NCBI GenBank assembly: GCA_030180135.1
Contig: CM058234.1
Coordinates: 34,692,766-34,756,765 of the forward strand
DNA length: 64,000 nt
Direction of reading: 5' to 3'
From: Orychophragmus violaceus
Lineage: Eukaryota; Streptophyta; Magnoliopsida; Brassicales; Brassicaceae
Numbering within the stretch: position 1 is the first letter of the stretch; the number at the start of each line of letters is the position of its first letter. Positions 30,594 through 43,667 of this stretch are shown one piece after another. Both the position numbers and the translations under genes were made by a program. Below the pieces are notes generated by a model. It was given only the letters and a program-made list of their open reading frames with translations, ran no database searches and was not told where the DNA came from.

Positions 30594-32949
30594 TTAAATT
30601 GAAATATTCCCGCCTATGATAAAACATTCCCGCATGTAATAAGCTATTGCCCAAGTCTCAATCAAGTAATATCTGGAACACAAATCATAGATACTGACAT
30701 TCCCCGTTCTCCCTAGATTCTTCACTTGTAAAATGGTTGCAGCAATTGCATGCACACAAGGATACTTATCAATTTCGAAGGTTCTACAGCTACAACGTTT
30801 TTTCAGCAAGTCTACCAAATACGTCTTCCCGTCAACTCCAATTACATAGTACTATATCCGGAAGCTGTTTATTTCATTCGCCTCTAAGTGCGTTGCAATC
30901 GTACATCATGTATGCAATTCTTTCTCCACAACCGGCACCAATTTCTATGTGTCCGCCGCAGAACCAGCTTCTTTCCTATGTCTGTTAAACCTTTCAGAAA
31001 ATTTCTCAAGGATAGCATCAATCAAAGGTAATAAGAAGTACTTCCTTTCTTTCTTGAATGTGCTGTTTAGAGATTCAACGGCATTGCTAGTGTCTAAACT
31101 GTACTTATCTCCTTGGAAATAGGCTCTTGACCATTTCTCCACCTCAACCGTTTTATCTAGATACTCAGCCGCTTGGGGAAACTTGATTCTAAAATCAGAA
31201 TATTCTCGGTCGAATTCAGGCTGAGTGTAGATATGAGCTAAATCAGAGAATTATTTAGTTACAACTGAATCTTTATTGTTATTTACCTTTTTCCTAACGT
31301 TCTGAGACAAGTGCCAGATGCAATGTCCATGCCGAGATCTTGGGTACACCTCATGAACAGACTTGGTGATGCTTTAATTTATGTCACTAAGAAAAACCAA
31401 TTCAGGATCCGGTATAACAATTTTAGGTTTTCGAGAAACCACCTCCATCTAACATCTTTCTCAGCATCGATTACACCAAAAGCAAGGGGGTAATGGTGGC
31501 GATTAGGATCTTGTGTTGTCGAAAATACTAGCTGACCACCATAAACATTTTAAGAAAGGTTGCATCGACAATTATCACTTTCCTCATTGAACTGAACCCT
31601 TCAATGCTTGCTCCGAGGGCAATGAATAGATATTCGAACTTGTTCTCAATATCCAAATTCACATTTGTTACCGTACCCGGACTGGCCGTCTCTAACATGT
31701 ACATATAAGAATATAAGTTCGTGTAACTTTCTTCAGGAGTTCCTCTAATATTACTAACGACTAGTTTTTTCCTCTTAAGGTCGTCGAGTACGAGCACCCC
31801 ACACCAAGTCTCCCATGAACAAGACTTACAATACTATTAGGATTTGGGGTCTCCATCTGACCTGGAAAGTCTTGAAGCAAAATAAAAAATACAATTCGTG
31901 GTGTGCCTTTCCGTCTACTGCTGCTACCAGTTGCAGTAACCCGAGAGCATGTATGCATTTTTCTGTACACTCTAACACTGAAATAATCTAATCTCATTAT
32001 TCTCGCAACACGTAAATACCAATTACATCCTTTTTCGCTTGACGGCAGCTTAGCACAGGTCGCTCTGTATCAGACTTAACAGTGGAGACCCCAAAACATT
32101 TCTTATCTGAAGCGCTATCAACCAGATCTTGTACTGACTCCTTCGAAATATATTCTTGACCTAACTCAATACCCATACCATCTTCCCATTCTTCAACATA
32201 CTTAGGACTCTCAATAGAACGTGGAAGCTTAACAAATTCATGCATATCATCTTCTTCCACAACCTCTTCCACAACCTGTTCCACAACCTATTCCACAACC
32301 TCTTGCCGGAATTTCAACATTTGGTTCCACATTATTACAATCTTTGTTAACATCTTCATCCATTACCTCAATAACCGGTTCATTCTGATGCGTCGGTGGT
32401 GCTACACCACCTCTGTAGATAGCTAAAATACAAGCATTACCTACATCATCAACTAGGGGGCATTTGAAACTGGTACATTATAATTCAATCCAACTGAACG
32501 TCCCCAAATGCTTTTGAAAGTTGGCCACCCATCTCATTTGTTTCCAATTATTTCATAACCTCCACATTCAAAACAGACCTAAGCTGGTCTTTGTCCAATG
32601 TCGTTAGATAAATAAAAACATCCTCATCATCCGTAATATCTGACGAGTATAATGACTTAGACACTGACGGAATGTAGCTCAATTTCAGCTTCGTAATCGT
32701 TTTATATACCCCAATATTCCGGCAAATCTTTTCCACTAACTTCGCATAAGTGATCTCCACCAAAGATGCGGTCCTAAACGAAATAGCATAGATTGAATTC
32801 CTACAAGAAATCCATGCATACTCTTCTGAATAGTATCCTCCATAGTCGAAATGTATGTTAGTGTGCATTATGGTCTTTGCATCCTGTAAGTACAATAAAA
32901 AGGATAACTCAAATATTAGCAAAAACCTAACCAAACACAGTAGTTCCAT
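30594..32949 (-). pseudogene. MuDR-type (MULE) transposase, broken
   Basis: A cut-and-paste transposase remnant read over several frames. N-terminal region 32949-32548. MuDR plug region 32284-31997 (ELGQEYISKESVQDLV). Then HTCSRV near 31950 and the start of the MULE catalytic domain near 31590-31566 (VIIVDATFLK, first catalytic Asp at 31564-31566). FLSDIN near 31370 is followed at once by a TAA codon where relatives continue SIT. A C-terminal part with NAVESLNSTFKKERKY lies near 31080, and a SWIM zinc finger (CSC...CVH) near 30790-30740. At least three frame changes and one in-frame stop. The family is well recognised; no terminal inverted repeats could be confirmed. Confidence 0.85.
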
Positions 32950-33902
32950 TGTACCAGTTGTCTTATGTCACATTTATACCCATTGTCCCAATTGACCTAT
33001 ATTTATAAGTTTTCCCATTTGTTCCAGTTGTCTTATCTCTCCCGATTTCATGACCTCAAATCGGATTGGATTCGTATAAATCACTTTCATTCGGCATATA
33101 CATTGCACAATTTTCCCAATGCAAGACTCAAGCTTCTTCTCAGTTACTACATTTCGACCAAATGTACTAACGCAAAAAAGTTGAGCTGTTTTTACAAATC
33201 AAATCCCTGAAAATAGAATTTGTTCATACTTATAATCCTGTCGAAGAGCGTCAAAATCGGAGGAGCTGGTGGACAGAGGCGGCCCTGGCGTGAATTCCGC
33301 CGCGGATGGACGGTGTTTCGACGGCCAACAGATCGGAGAGCTGAGTTGCCTGTTTTCCGGCGAGGTACATCCGTCGGAATTGAGCCAGATCAATTTTATA
33401 AATTACCCGATCCAGTTCATATTGATTTTCTTCTTTCTTCTTTAACTCAATTCATATTTATTAAAAACAGATTCATTAAGGGTAAAAGTGGAATTCCACA
33501 TAATGGGGGTATGCAGATCATAGGAGGGCATATGAGATTATTGTTCCCTCAATTAAAGGCAAATGAGCCATTGATTCGAAGTAGGATTGGGTCATCATCT
33601 CAAATACCCCTTTATCCCAAAGAAAATCTCAAATACTCTATTCTAATTTGAATTTTTTTAAATCCAAAAATAATGTGATGACCCTAAAATCTAGTGAATA
33701 TATGGAAATTACAATTTATATCGGGTCAAATTCAACCCAAATCCAACCGACGCAATCTTTACGAATCTAAGCCGAGACTATAAATTTAAGGAAATTGGGA
33801 GAAAAATCGAGTAAAAACCTAATTTTTTATCGTTCTTTGTTTTTCCTAAACGATTCTTCCTCTCGTAAAACTATCCTTAGTTCTACTCAGTTACTACTCA
33901 AA
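32950..33902. other. Divergent intergenic region between MULE transposase and DUF1985 gene
   Basis: Mostly AT-rich. A GC-richer block at about 33240-33390 contains GGCGGCCCTGGCGTGAATTCC-like sequence and short frames on both strands, none convincing. It probably holds 5' sequences of both flanking genes. Confidence 0.5.
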
Positions 33903-35676
33903 ATGGTGTCTGCGAGGCAGTCAACATCGGCAACGAGAAAAGAGGCAAAAGCAAACCCTATAGACGACGAAAAAATTGGAGAAGAAGAATCTGAAGCAGA
34001 AGTTAAAGAAGAGACGAAGAAGGCAAAGATGAGTATCGACGACTCTTTCAAAAGAAGAGAATGCATCGAAGAAGGCTAAGATGACTGTTGTAGAAGAAAA
34101 AGACGAAGTTGAGCTGAATGAGCTTGCGGAGAAGGCGTAGTCCGATGAAGGAGAAACCCCCTTTGAGAAAGAGAAGGATGGCGGCAAGACCGATGCTGTT
34201 GAATCCGAAGCCGAGGAAAGTGGAGAAAAAAACTTGCAACCAACAACTAGAGATGGAGGAGATGGAGGAGATGGAGGAGACATATCCGAGGAGGAGGAAA
34301 CCAAGAGCGACGGCCATCTAATGGTAAAAGTGTGTTGAATATATTTGTAAACTGGTAAAAATTGGTAAAATTATGATTAATTGATAAGTAATATTAGGAA
34401 AAATAGGTAGATGTAGGATGTATTGATAAGTAATACTTATAAAACAAAGGAAAACTAATGTGTATGTTGTTGAAGAATTTCTCGGTAGAACCGATAGCTT
34501 TACGACCTCTAAGAATGTACTTTCCGCCTATTGAGTATAGTAAGAGTGTTAAGCTATCCACGAGATATTATGTCGAGGACGTTTTGAATACGTTTGCTAA
34601 AGTGAAGCTCACTAAGAAGGAGATGTATAGGTTTGAGAACCATCCATAATTCTCACACTTTTTTCACATGACAAAGGATGACAATCACAAGGTTCAATCT
34701 ATGTGGATGTTCCTTCTTCGTATGATAGAAATCCAAAAGAAAAGGAAGCATTTTTTGTCGTGAATGGCGTTCTCATCCGATATGGTTTAAGAGAGCATGC
34801 ATTGATATCGGGCTCAACTGCCGGAAATACCCACTAGATTGGCGGCGACTAGGCAGTATAGACTTCGTGAACAACCATTTCAAAGGGTGTATAAGACTGA
34901 AAGACGTGAAATCTAAGCTAGAGGAAATGGAACCTGATAGGAATGGAGATAGGTTGAAGATGGCGGTCTTGTATTTCTTATCGAGCATTGTTTATAGCCC
35001 GACAAAACAAGGAAAAGAGGATACACCCGTGTTGGAAATCTTTCAAAGATTGGTGAATGATCTTAGGTTATGCATGTCATTTACTTGGGGGATATTCTCC
35101 TTTGATCACATGTTAGAATCTATTAAGAACACAATATAACATTATAATGGAGTCGTGAGTGGTAACTGGCCGTTTCCAGGTTTATGTATTCCTTTGGAGG
35201 TAAGTAAATTGTTTTACTCATTGTTTAATTTTTATCATACACTAAGCTAACTGTAACTTTATGTTTTAGTCAAGGCCATTCCGCAATTGAGAGACAGCCT
35301 CCGAAAAGCTTATCCAAATGCTCTTGATGATTGTCTTAGGATGTGAAAATACAATTGGAAGAAAGGCGACATAGAAAGGGTTTCCTCTTGATACGTGTAT
35401 GAAAAACTATATGTAACCACAGTTAGTCATATCTCTGCATATTATTTGGGTTGTTATGTTTTTGATCTCGAGATTATGGAAAACTATGTTGTTTAAATTC
35501 ACAGGACATTGATGGTTTTTTGGTACCTACGGTAGAAGAGAAGTATTTTTTGGATGAAATCTTCGAAAAGATGACGACGTGGATATCCTATTATTAAAAG
35601 CTGGATAAACCGTCTTAACCAAGGGTTAACCGTTCGGTTTGAAGAGATATGCGCGGAAGATTTGAAAGGCCTAGAA
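33903..35676 (+). pseudogene. DUF1985 (Ulp1-protease-associated) gene fragment
   Basis: Starts ATGGTGTCTGCGAGGCAG. The acidic, low-complexity N terminus (33903-34325) has an in-frame TAG near 34138. The DUF1985 domain begins near 34458 (NFSVEPIALRPLRMYFPPIE), has a CAA-to-TAA-type stop at 34647-34649, and continues FSHFFHMTKDDNHKVQ, then VVNGVLIRYGLREHALISG, a frameshift, and NCRKYPLDWRRLGSIDFVNN up to about 35140. An intron with GTAAGT and TTTTAG ends fits 35201-35269, followed by AIPQLRDSLRKAYPNALDD. A final stretch (SWINRLNQGLTVRFEEI) runs to about 35670, where the Tat LTR starts. Such genes are typically carried by Kaonashi-type MULEs with a Ulp1 protease domain, which is not seen here. 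Confidence 0.75.
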
Positions 35677-36175
35677 TGAGTTTAGAGATTTCATACCAAG
35701 GATTTATATATATTGTAATGTGGAGTTGGGACTTTAGGAAAAGAGATATAGATTTTCTGTGAATCAAGGATGTTGTAAAGATTGAATGCTGAGATAGAAC
35801 TTATACAAAGAACATGTCGAATGTATACAAATAGATCGAACTATTTAGTCGAAGTGTAAAGATAGGATTGTTTTTCGTCTGTCTCCTTTGAATGACTCCT
35901 TCTTTTATAGCTTCGATCTCTCCTCGTCCGTTGCAATTTTATCGCTTGCAATATCCTCGACGTCCCGAGATTCTCAGAAGTTGTTACAACGGTTGACGAC
36001 TCGTTCTCTGTCGGTAGATATAAATGACAGATCATCACTTCTCATGATCCGACTTCGTCATTTTATCGTGTGTGCTGGGCCAGGTTGATTTTTCTATCTT
36101 CAGGGCTTCTCCTCTTAGTGGGATTTGCACTATGTAAATGGGCCGGATATCTAGGTGCGAAATCCAAATCCAACA
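35677..36175 (-). repeat. Tat 3' LTR
   Basis: Aligns with 61352-61809. The minus-strand LTR start is TGTTGGATTTGG, after a purine tract. Minus-strand TATA box TATAAAAGA at about 35901-35909. Confidence 0.88.
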
Positions 36176-36295
36176 ATTGCCCCCAACCCATTAATGGGCG
36201 GAAACCTAAGGAACATGCGTGCCGTCCTCATTCTTCGTACGTTCTCTTCACAAGTACTGGGCTGTTGAATTGGCGAGATTGAATGGTCGAGATGG
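36176..36295 (-). promoter_or_regulatory. Tat polypurine tract and adjacent 3' UTR
   Basis: Minus-strand GGGTTGGGGGCAAT directly precedes the LTR. Copia-D interrupts at 36296. Confidence 0.8.
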
Positions 36296-36971
36296 TGTTG
36301 GAATTCCTAGCAGTTCCTAATTCGATTAGGCAACCCTAAGTCTGAATTCCGAGCCTAGGATCTCAGGGTTTAAGTAATTGAATCATGGATCTCGCGTTTA
36401 CCTTGTTCTGGCAGCAGAAGATGAATCAGGTAAGACGAGATCAGGAGCGATTCAGATGCCTCGCCTCTATCGTAGTCCACACGCACACAACCTGGAAAGC
36501 CGGGATGCTAGTGCCGGATCTGGGAATCGAAGAGAGAGTTTTTCTGTTTTCTGTAATCAAGAAAACTGACGGCTAAGGGTTCAGGTCGACCATATAATCC
36601 TATATATACGACCTGTTATAACCGAACCATCTTTCGGGTTTAACCGAAAAGGTCTAAGTCATAAACCGAAACATCAGTTTTGGAATCGACCCTGTGTCGA
36701 TCGATACACCAATTGTGTCGATCGACACACCTCTCTTTAATCGATATTGATATGTATCTAATACATATCATCCTGATCATCACCATGATGATCATTCCCA
36801 TATATAAGCTTCCAGATTGCTTAGGTGTGTGACCCTATAGGATCATATGATACTGGCAGTAAGTCTACAACTTACAGACTGCAAGAGGCTTCTAGCAAAA
36901 CATTGCAACCGCCCAGTATCATACAACATGTCTGATCTCGACATACAACTATTCAGGACATAATCCCAACA
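36296..36971 (-). repeat. Copia-D 3' LTR (676 bp)
   Basis: Ends TGTTGGAATT and ATCCCAACA. Palindrome pair at 36700.5/36721.5 (21 bp). The TATA box lies near 36600 on the minus strand, between CAGGTCG and CGACCTG arms. Confidence 0.94.
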
Positions 36972-37730
36972 ATCTCCCACTTGTACTGGAATCACCTATT
37001 CCTATAATCCCTTCGTCTCTATATCTCGATATGGCATAAGGCAAGAGACTGTGTCATCCTTATTGTAGCCAATATCATGTTCATCGAACTCCTGATCTAT
37101 ACTGATAGAACAAACGACTGACAATCACCTCGTTTGAGCACGGCCATGCATTTTCTCAGTATCAAATCTTCGATGGGCCCTGAGATATTTATCTCCCGTA
37201 ATAGGAGGGACAAATCCCATCTTGTACCATCCCTGTTTCTACACATACTTCTTGATACGCCTAAGCAATGTCATTATAGCCGCCAGTTACGGAACGACGT
37301 TTGACAAGGTTAAAGCGCACCAATTCATATGCTAGAAAGCATGATGAACTCAGGTCTAAGGACTATACTCTATAGTCGTAATGAGAAACTCTCATGACAC
37401 AGATATGACTATCCTGTAGAGTTCTCATTAACGGGTCATGTCCGATCATATGTTCACCAACATATATCTATGTGACTGACTGTGATACTCATATCATTGA
37501 CTCCATGAAACTTAGTCAACAGTCACCTCACAGGCTAGTCTCTCGCGGTTGTCAGTGTCCCACTTTGACAATCTCGACTAGGGACAATCATAATTTATGT
37601 CATCTTTTACTTATAGGGTTTCATGATCAAGTCCTCAACTTGATGACCTATAAAATGAACATAAAATACTTTGGGACCATTACTTAATTATCCAATAATT
37701 AAATAATACCGATGTCAGTTTTAACTTACA
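36972..37730 (-). other. Copia-D polypurine tract and conserved 3' non-coding region
   Basis: Same layout and many identical words as Copia-C 14761-15570. No coding frame recognised. Confidence 0.75.
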
Positions 37731-40200
37731 CAAACATTGCCATAGCATGTTTATATAAAGATTATAACATAACTAAAATAACTCCCACTGGAATCAAGAT
37801 CATCTGTTCAGATATCTTATACCTACAGCAACAGAATAAATCTCGTGCTTAGGTTGTGGGAGAGACTGCGGTGTTTTTGCTTGAAACAATTCCAACAAAC
37901 CACACCGCCATTGAGATAAAAGCACTATTCTACGGTCCACTGCTTGGAGCTCTTCCAACAGATAGCACCGTTATTCAGACAAAGAGATATGCCAGGTGGG
38001 AACCGGGAATCTTCTTTGTCCGTCTAACTACTTTCAACTGGTTCGTCACTTCCTCAGTTCACCACGAACCTATCCTTAGTGTTTCTCAAACACTTGGGAC
38101 ATTTCTGGCAACTGTTCAGCGACTTTTACCGGAACATATTGGTATTTTCTCGTCATGCTTTATGCGTAAGCTGCATCTAGACGAGCGCAAAATATGTCAT
38201 TCATGATGGATTCTATTGCAACAGCATAAGCAATCACACCCATTAATAATAGCTCAGTTAGTGTTCAAAACACTTCATCTTGCTAAGATTGATACTAGCT
38301 CAGCCAGTGTCCAAGACACTTCATCTTGCTAAGATTATTGCCATAAGACCTTTGGTGTGAAGCCATTCTTGGAATCATGCATATTGGAACTGTCCAACAC
38401 CTTATCTATATAAGGATTCTGACACGATCCAATTAGCCTTTCCAATCTATATCAATAGATTCTTATTCCAATAATTCACAAGGCTACTCCCATGTCTTTT
38501 GTTTAAATTTGACTTCCGACCCAAGTCTCTCAAGACTTAACCTACGGAACGTTGTTCATGAGATTAAGTACATTATGTACATACAGTGTGAGAATTGCAA
38601 TTACGCTCCCACTAGTCTTCTTGTAAACGCATGGTTTCATTTCTATTCTGATCAAGTCAAAACTCTTGATCACATTATCAGAATGTTGATTCCAACTCCA
38701 AGATGTTTGCTTCAATCCAGAAATGGATCGGTGAAGCTAACATGCATACCCAGCCAGTTTTTTCGGAGTTGGGGCTCACCATCGCTTCTTTGAATTTCGC
38801 ATGCTCGTCACTTTTCAATGATCAACAGATCACGACAATCGGCTACGAGAAATCACTCTCGAGTTAGTGACGGATCCTTTCGGATCTGCGAATTTCAGGC
38901 TCCACAGGTGTAGATCTTACAGCACTTTGTAGATCTCACCGCTGCTCTCCCTAAACAGGTTGAGCAGCCTCCTGTGTTTATCGAATTTCTTCGATGTGTA
39001 CTTTTACTCCCATTGTTCCTTTTGAAAGTACAATCTTTCTCAAAGACACAGTTCCGAACCACAAATCTTTGTTCTCGGATTGGTTATGAAAGTAGTAAGC
39101 CTCGGTTTCCTTGGGACAACCAGCGAGGTAGCACTTATCAGATTTGGGTTCAAGCTTATTAGCTATCATCCCCAAATCATCAGAAACAACTTACTTGAAA
39201 AACTTCCAGTCCACATCCAATGTGGTGTCTTTCAATTGATTCTGATTGAAACTCTTTTCTGCGCAAAGACAGACATTTTAGAACGTATTCTTAAATGATT
39301 ATGGAAGATTCCTGTGACTCATCATTAATCGGAGCATATCTAATAAGATCCGATTCATTCTGTCAGATGATCACCCAATTCTTGACTCAAGTATTTTCCT
39401 CCGCGATCTAATCGAGAATCTCAATACTTCTGTCAAATTGGTTCTTCACTTCATCTTGGAACTCCTCAAGGGATTCCTGCTTGTGTCTCATCAAATGAAC
39501 ACATCCATACTTATTGATGCCATCAATGAGGTAATGAAGTACAGAAGATTTCCTCTGGCACTAATGCTCATCGGGCCGCATACATCAGTATGTGTAAGGC
39601 CCAATAAGCCTCTGGCCTGTTTCCTTTAGCTCTGCTAAAAGGGCCTTAGTCATTTGGCCCAGTGAACAAAATTCATATCTCAAATGATTAATAATCAAAT
39701 GAATCCAAGACTATGGAACTTCTGAATCCGCTTCACTCTGTATGGTTAAACGACTATGCCAAGGAAAAGTCGAGTTCGAGTCATCAGACTTAAACCTTTA
39801 GTATTTGTGTTATATTCAAACTCACGCTGGTTTAAGATATAAAACCCATTCCAAACGGGGTGCCACCATATGATATTTCATTAAGATCTAAAGAACAAAA
39901 CTTGTCTTTTATCAAAATGAAAAACATCCAAATTCTTACAAGAAAATGAAAGACATCTCTGCATAAGGCAGATACATAGTAGCAATTACTTAATTTCTAA
40001 AACCAAGTATGAAAGGCTCCTACAAGTGGAGAATCTCTACGGCTCATGCAGCAACCATTGCTTCATACCAGACACGCAGTTCCACTTGTCCTTTCTTCAA
40101 CGTTCTACTGTCGCTTAGGTCCTGCATATTTCAAAAAATATCAGTACCACAACTAGTATCCAATACTCACGTAGAAATTGAAGTAATAACACAATACCTG
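37731..40200 (-). pseudogene. Copia-D protease-integrase-RT-RNase H remnant
   Basis: Collinear with the Copia-C remnant. A linker and integrase C-terminal frame is visible at 38978-39175 (KLEPKSDKCYLAGCPKETEAYYF). The RT C-terminal part ends near 38750 and jumps to the linker near 38800, the same deletion junction as in Copia-C. A further local duplication of AGCTCAGYYAGTGTYCAARACACTTC is present at 38250-38330. Confidence 0.8.
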
Positions 40201-40318
40201 AAGAAGAAGTACCATACATCTCCTTCATCTCTTGTGAATCTTCCAAGAACTTAATGCAATCTCTCTTCCAATGCCCCAACTCATCGCAGTAGAAGCACTT
40301 TCTAACACCAGATGAGCC

Positions 40319-41020
40319 TTACTTGGGCTTATAAGATGACATAGGCTTATCCTGATTCCAAATCTGGACGGCCCTGCCTCTACCCTTGCCAACACAAGAT
40401 TTTTCAGATCTTTTACCCTTTATGATGTCATGCTCTGCTGTTTTGAGCATGCCATGCAGCTCAGTCAACGTCTTCGTCAAGTTATTCTTGATATAGCTTT
40501 TGATAAACTTATCATAACTAGACGGCAGTGACTGCAGAATGATGTCAGTGGCCAACTCTAAGCTGACAGGACATTCCAGTTTCCCCAGGTTATCAATGTA
40601 ACCCATCATTTTAATGACATGAGGACTTACTGGAGCATCCTCTGGTAGCTTGCACCCAGTGAGAGACTTCACCATCTGGAATCTCTCAACTCGTGCCAGA
40701 TCCTGAAACTTCAGTTTCAGGCTGGTGATCATCTCTATTGGCGACTCCACGTTCTCGTATTGACTCTTCAAGTCCGAGTTCATGGTAGCCAACATCAGAC
40801 CACGCACATCTACCACATCAATATAATGCTTATTCCAAGCATTATATACTGCACGCGAGCGATTGGTCCCAAGCCTTTCTGGAAGAGCTTTCTCAAGGAC
40901 ATAGTCCTTGCTCTCCTGCTTGATAATTAATCTCAAATTCCGATACCAATCCAGGAAGTTGGATCCATTTAACCTGTCCTTCTCAAGGACGGATCGCAAC
41001 GAGAAAGTAGTCATAGACAT
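40319..41020 (-). pseudogene. Copia-D gag, one nonsense codon before the zinc knuckle
   Basis: A 233-codon frame starting MSMTTFSLRSVLEKDRLNG, about 90% identical by eye to Copia-C Gag, ending at a TAA (40319-40321). The same frame continues for about 40 codons beyond the stop through the zinc knuckle CFYCDELGHWKRDC. A single nonsense change therefore separates it from an intact Gag. It is likely a recent mutation, as in Copia-C the frame is open. Confidence 0.85.
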
Positions 41021-42550
41021 AAGCTGAAATCCAAGAATGACAAAGATTTAGTTATGTATATCATGAGAAATCTTATCTAATAAGAAAACTCGCATTATAT
41101 TCAAACAATGTTCCCTCTATGAATATAATGATCCAAGATCCATACTTCACCAAATTCTGAGTGGACGACTCGTCATCACCCAAAATTTAGTTATCTAGGT
41201 AAGCAAATCATTGCTAATTGTACCTAGTACAACTCTTGGTCACAGATAAGACAATCCATGTCTCATCTACTCTGACGTCTCTGGGCCCAGAACTTTTGAT
41301 AGCCCAGTCAAGTAAACCAATCTCTTCTGTCTTGTGATCATTGACAGTCGCACTGCGAGTCTATCAATGATCATCTGCCTTGATCAGATCACTGTGGATA
41401 CCAAGGACTCCAAGACTATCCAACAATGAACCGAGTCTTGACAGTAGACTAGATTGGGCAAGACATCAAGGTCACTTGATGTTTAGTTGAGGAAACTAAA
41501 CTCTGAAAGATTAGCAAATCAATCTATTAGGTCATGTAATTGTTGATGTCAAGCACCGCAAGTCCATCAACATAATTACCTGCCTTACTCACCTAATTGT
41601 GGACACCAAGCTCTTGGCTAGACCATCACACAATGAAATGAGTCTTGACAGTTGACCATATTGAAGCTAAGCTTTGATCAAGGTTTAAGTCTGGTTTGGT
41701 TTCTGCATATTCAAGGTTCAATAACCAGAATTTTGAGCTCTGTGTCGATCGACGCAGACTATGTCTGTCGATCGACAACACCAAACTTAACCGGACTTCA
41801 ATAATCGATTAATCCAATTAACCCGGTTTATTGAACCGGTCATGTCGATCGACACAACCCATGTGTGACGGTCGACATGGACCTAAACCGAAGACAGTTT
41901 TGATAACCAGTCCAATCCAATTGAACCGACTTATCAGATCAAACTGATCTTAACCATTCAAATCGGTTTATACTAATTGCGATAACTGGTTCAATCCAAT
42001 TGAATCAATTCATCCAATTTAAACCGTTTTAGCCAGTTTCAACTGATTGCGATAACCGGTCCAATTCAATTGAACCGTTTTATCCAATCAAACTGATTTA
42101 ACCCATCGGTTCATGCTAATTGAGATAATTAGTTCAATCCAATTGAACCAATTCATCCAATTTAAACCGATCTATTCGGACTTAACCAAGCATGATAACC
42201 GGTCCAATCCAATTGAACCGTTTAACCATTCGCTAGGTCTGTGTCGACCGACACTAACCTGTGTGGATCGACACTCGACCGAATCTGCTCTGTGTCGACC
42301 GACACTCAATCTGTGTCGATCGACACAGTAGGCTTTCGGTTTTTCTTCCCGAAAAACCCTAGCCGCCGATTCTGTCGAATTCGCCATTCTGTGTCGACCG
42401 ACACACCTAGTGTGTCGATTGACACTGTGCGAAAACACAGAATCGATTTTAATCTGAATCGATCCAACCTGTTCTAACTCAAACAACCTAGTTTGCGAAT
42501 TTAAATCATCAAATTCAATTAACAGGTTTGATTCAATGTAAAACCCTAAG
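41021..42550 (-). other. Copia-D leader with two periodic palindromic arrays
   Basis: Hairpin 41093-41102 with 41121-41130 and TTTCAG before gag. CCAATCCAATTGAACC-type inverted repeats start near 41911, 41990, 42060, 42132 and 42202 (70-79-bp steps). Palindrome pairs: 41748.5/41771.5, 41848.5/41871.5, 42247.5/42267.5, 42298.5/42319.5 and 42397.5/42418.5. Confidence 0.82.
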
Positions 42551-42562
42551 GCTCTGATACCA
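42551..42562 (-). promoter_or_regulatory. Copia-D primer-binding site (tRNA-iMet)
   Basis: Minus-strand TGGTATCAGAGC, one base from the LTR. Confidence 0.94.
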
Positions 42563-42563
42563 C

Positions 42564-43261
42564 TGTTGGAATTCCTAGCAGTTCCTAATCCGATTAGGCA
42601 ACCCTAAGTCTGAATTCTGAGCCTAGGATCTCAGGGTTTAAGTAATTGAATCATGGATCTCGCGTTTACCTTGTTCTGGCAGCGGAAGATGAATCAGGTA
42701 AGACGAGATCAGGAGCGAATCAGATGCCTCGCCTCTATCGTAGTCCACACGCACACAACCTGGAAAGCTGGGATGCTAGTGCCGGATCTGGGAATCGAAG
42801 AGAGAGTTTTTCTGTTTTCTGTAATCAAGAAAACTGACGGCTAAGGGTTCAGGTCGACCATATAATCCTATATATACGACCTGTTATAACTGAACCATCT
42901 TTCGGGTTTAACCGAAAAGGTCTAAGTCATAAACCGAAACATCAGTTTCGGAATCGACCCTGTGTCGATCGATACACCAATTGTGTCGATCGACACACCT
43001 CTCTTTAATCGATATTGATATGTATCTAATACATATCATCCCGATCATCACCATGATGATCATTCCCATATATAAGCTTCCAGATTGCTTAGGTGTGTGA
43101 CCCTATAGGATCATATGATACTGGCAGTAAGTCTACAACTTACAGACTGCAAGAGGCTTCTAGCAAAACATTGCAACCGCCCAGTATCATACAACATGTC
43201 TGATCTCGACACACTTATCGTTAGAGTAAGTGCAATGTGATTTCAGGACATAATCCCAACA
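42564..43261 (-). repeat. Copia-D 5' LTR (698 bp)
   Basis: Palindrome pair at 42968.5/42989.5. TATA-like CTATATATAC at about 42868-42877, about 90 bp downstream of the pair in element orientation. Confidence 0.94.
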
Positions 43262-43667
43262 GATGGTGCGTGAGAGAAGCGACCTCGATTCTCGGGATCC
43301 CCTTCTGATTTCCCTTGGATCGTTATGATATTGCTTCAATCCAACGATTGAGATACGGGGAGATGAGGTCGTCACATCGATTCTTATCAGTCGGATTAGA
43401 ATCAATCGATCTTATCTCTCTTTTGTATCCGACGGTTATAATTTGCTGACGTGGCGTAAATCCGACGATCTCGAGGTCGACCTTAATTTTGACTTTAAAA
43501 GGGGAGGTTAATCCCATATTTCCCACTACAAGCTTTGTCGTATTTATCCAGGTAACTCCTCCTTCTCCCTTACTCCTTTTTCATTTTAGTTTTTCAGAGT
43601 GCAGAGAAGTAAGGTCGTCCCTTGCCAGAGTTCTTCTCTCCTTTTTTTTGTTGTTTAATTTTTTCCG

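Larger units (their letters stand above)
36296..43261 (-). mobile_element. Copia-D: complete but defective copia element (7.0 kb)
   Basis: LTRs 36296-36971 and 42564-43261, target duplication GATGG (36291-36295 and 43262-43266), primer-binding site 42551-42562, polypurine tract 36972-36982. The LTRs differ by about eight substitutions plus one indel of 20-odd bp. It is a sister of Copia-C with a clearly different LTR and shares Copia-C's reverse-transcriptase deletion. Confidence 0.95.

Noticed and set aside
33921..34317. Ser-rich minus-strand frames of 89-127 residues
   Set aside because: Antisense of the Glu/Lys-rich N terminus of the DUF1985 gene.
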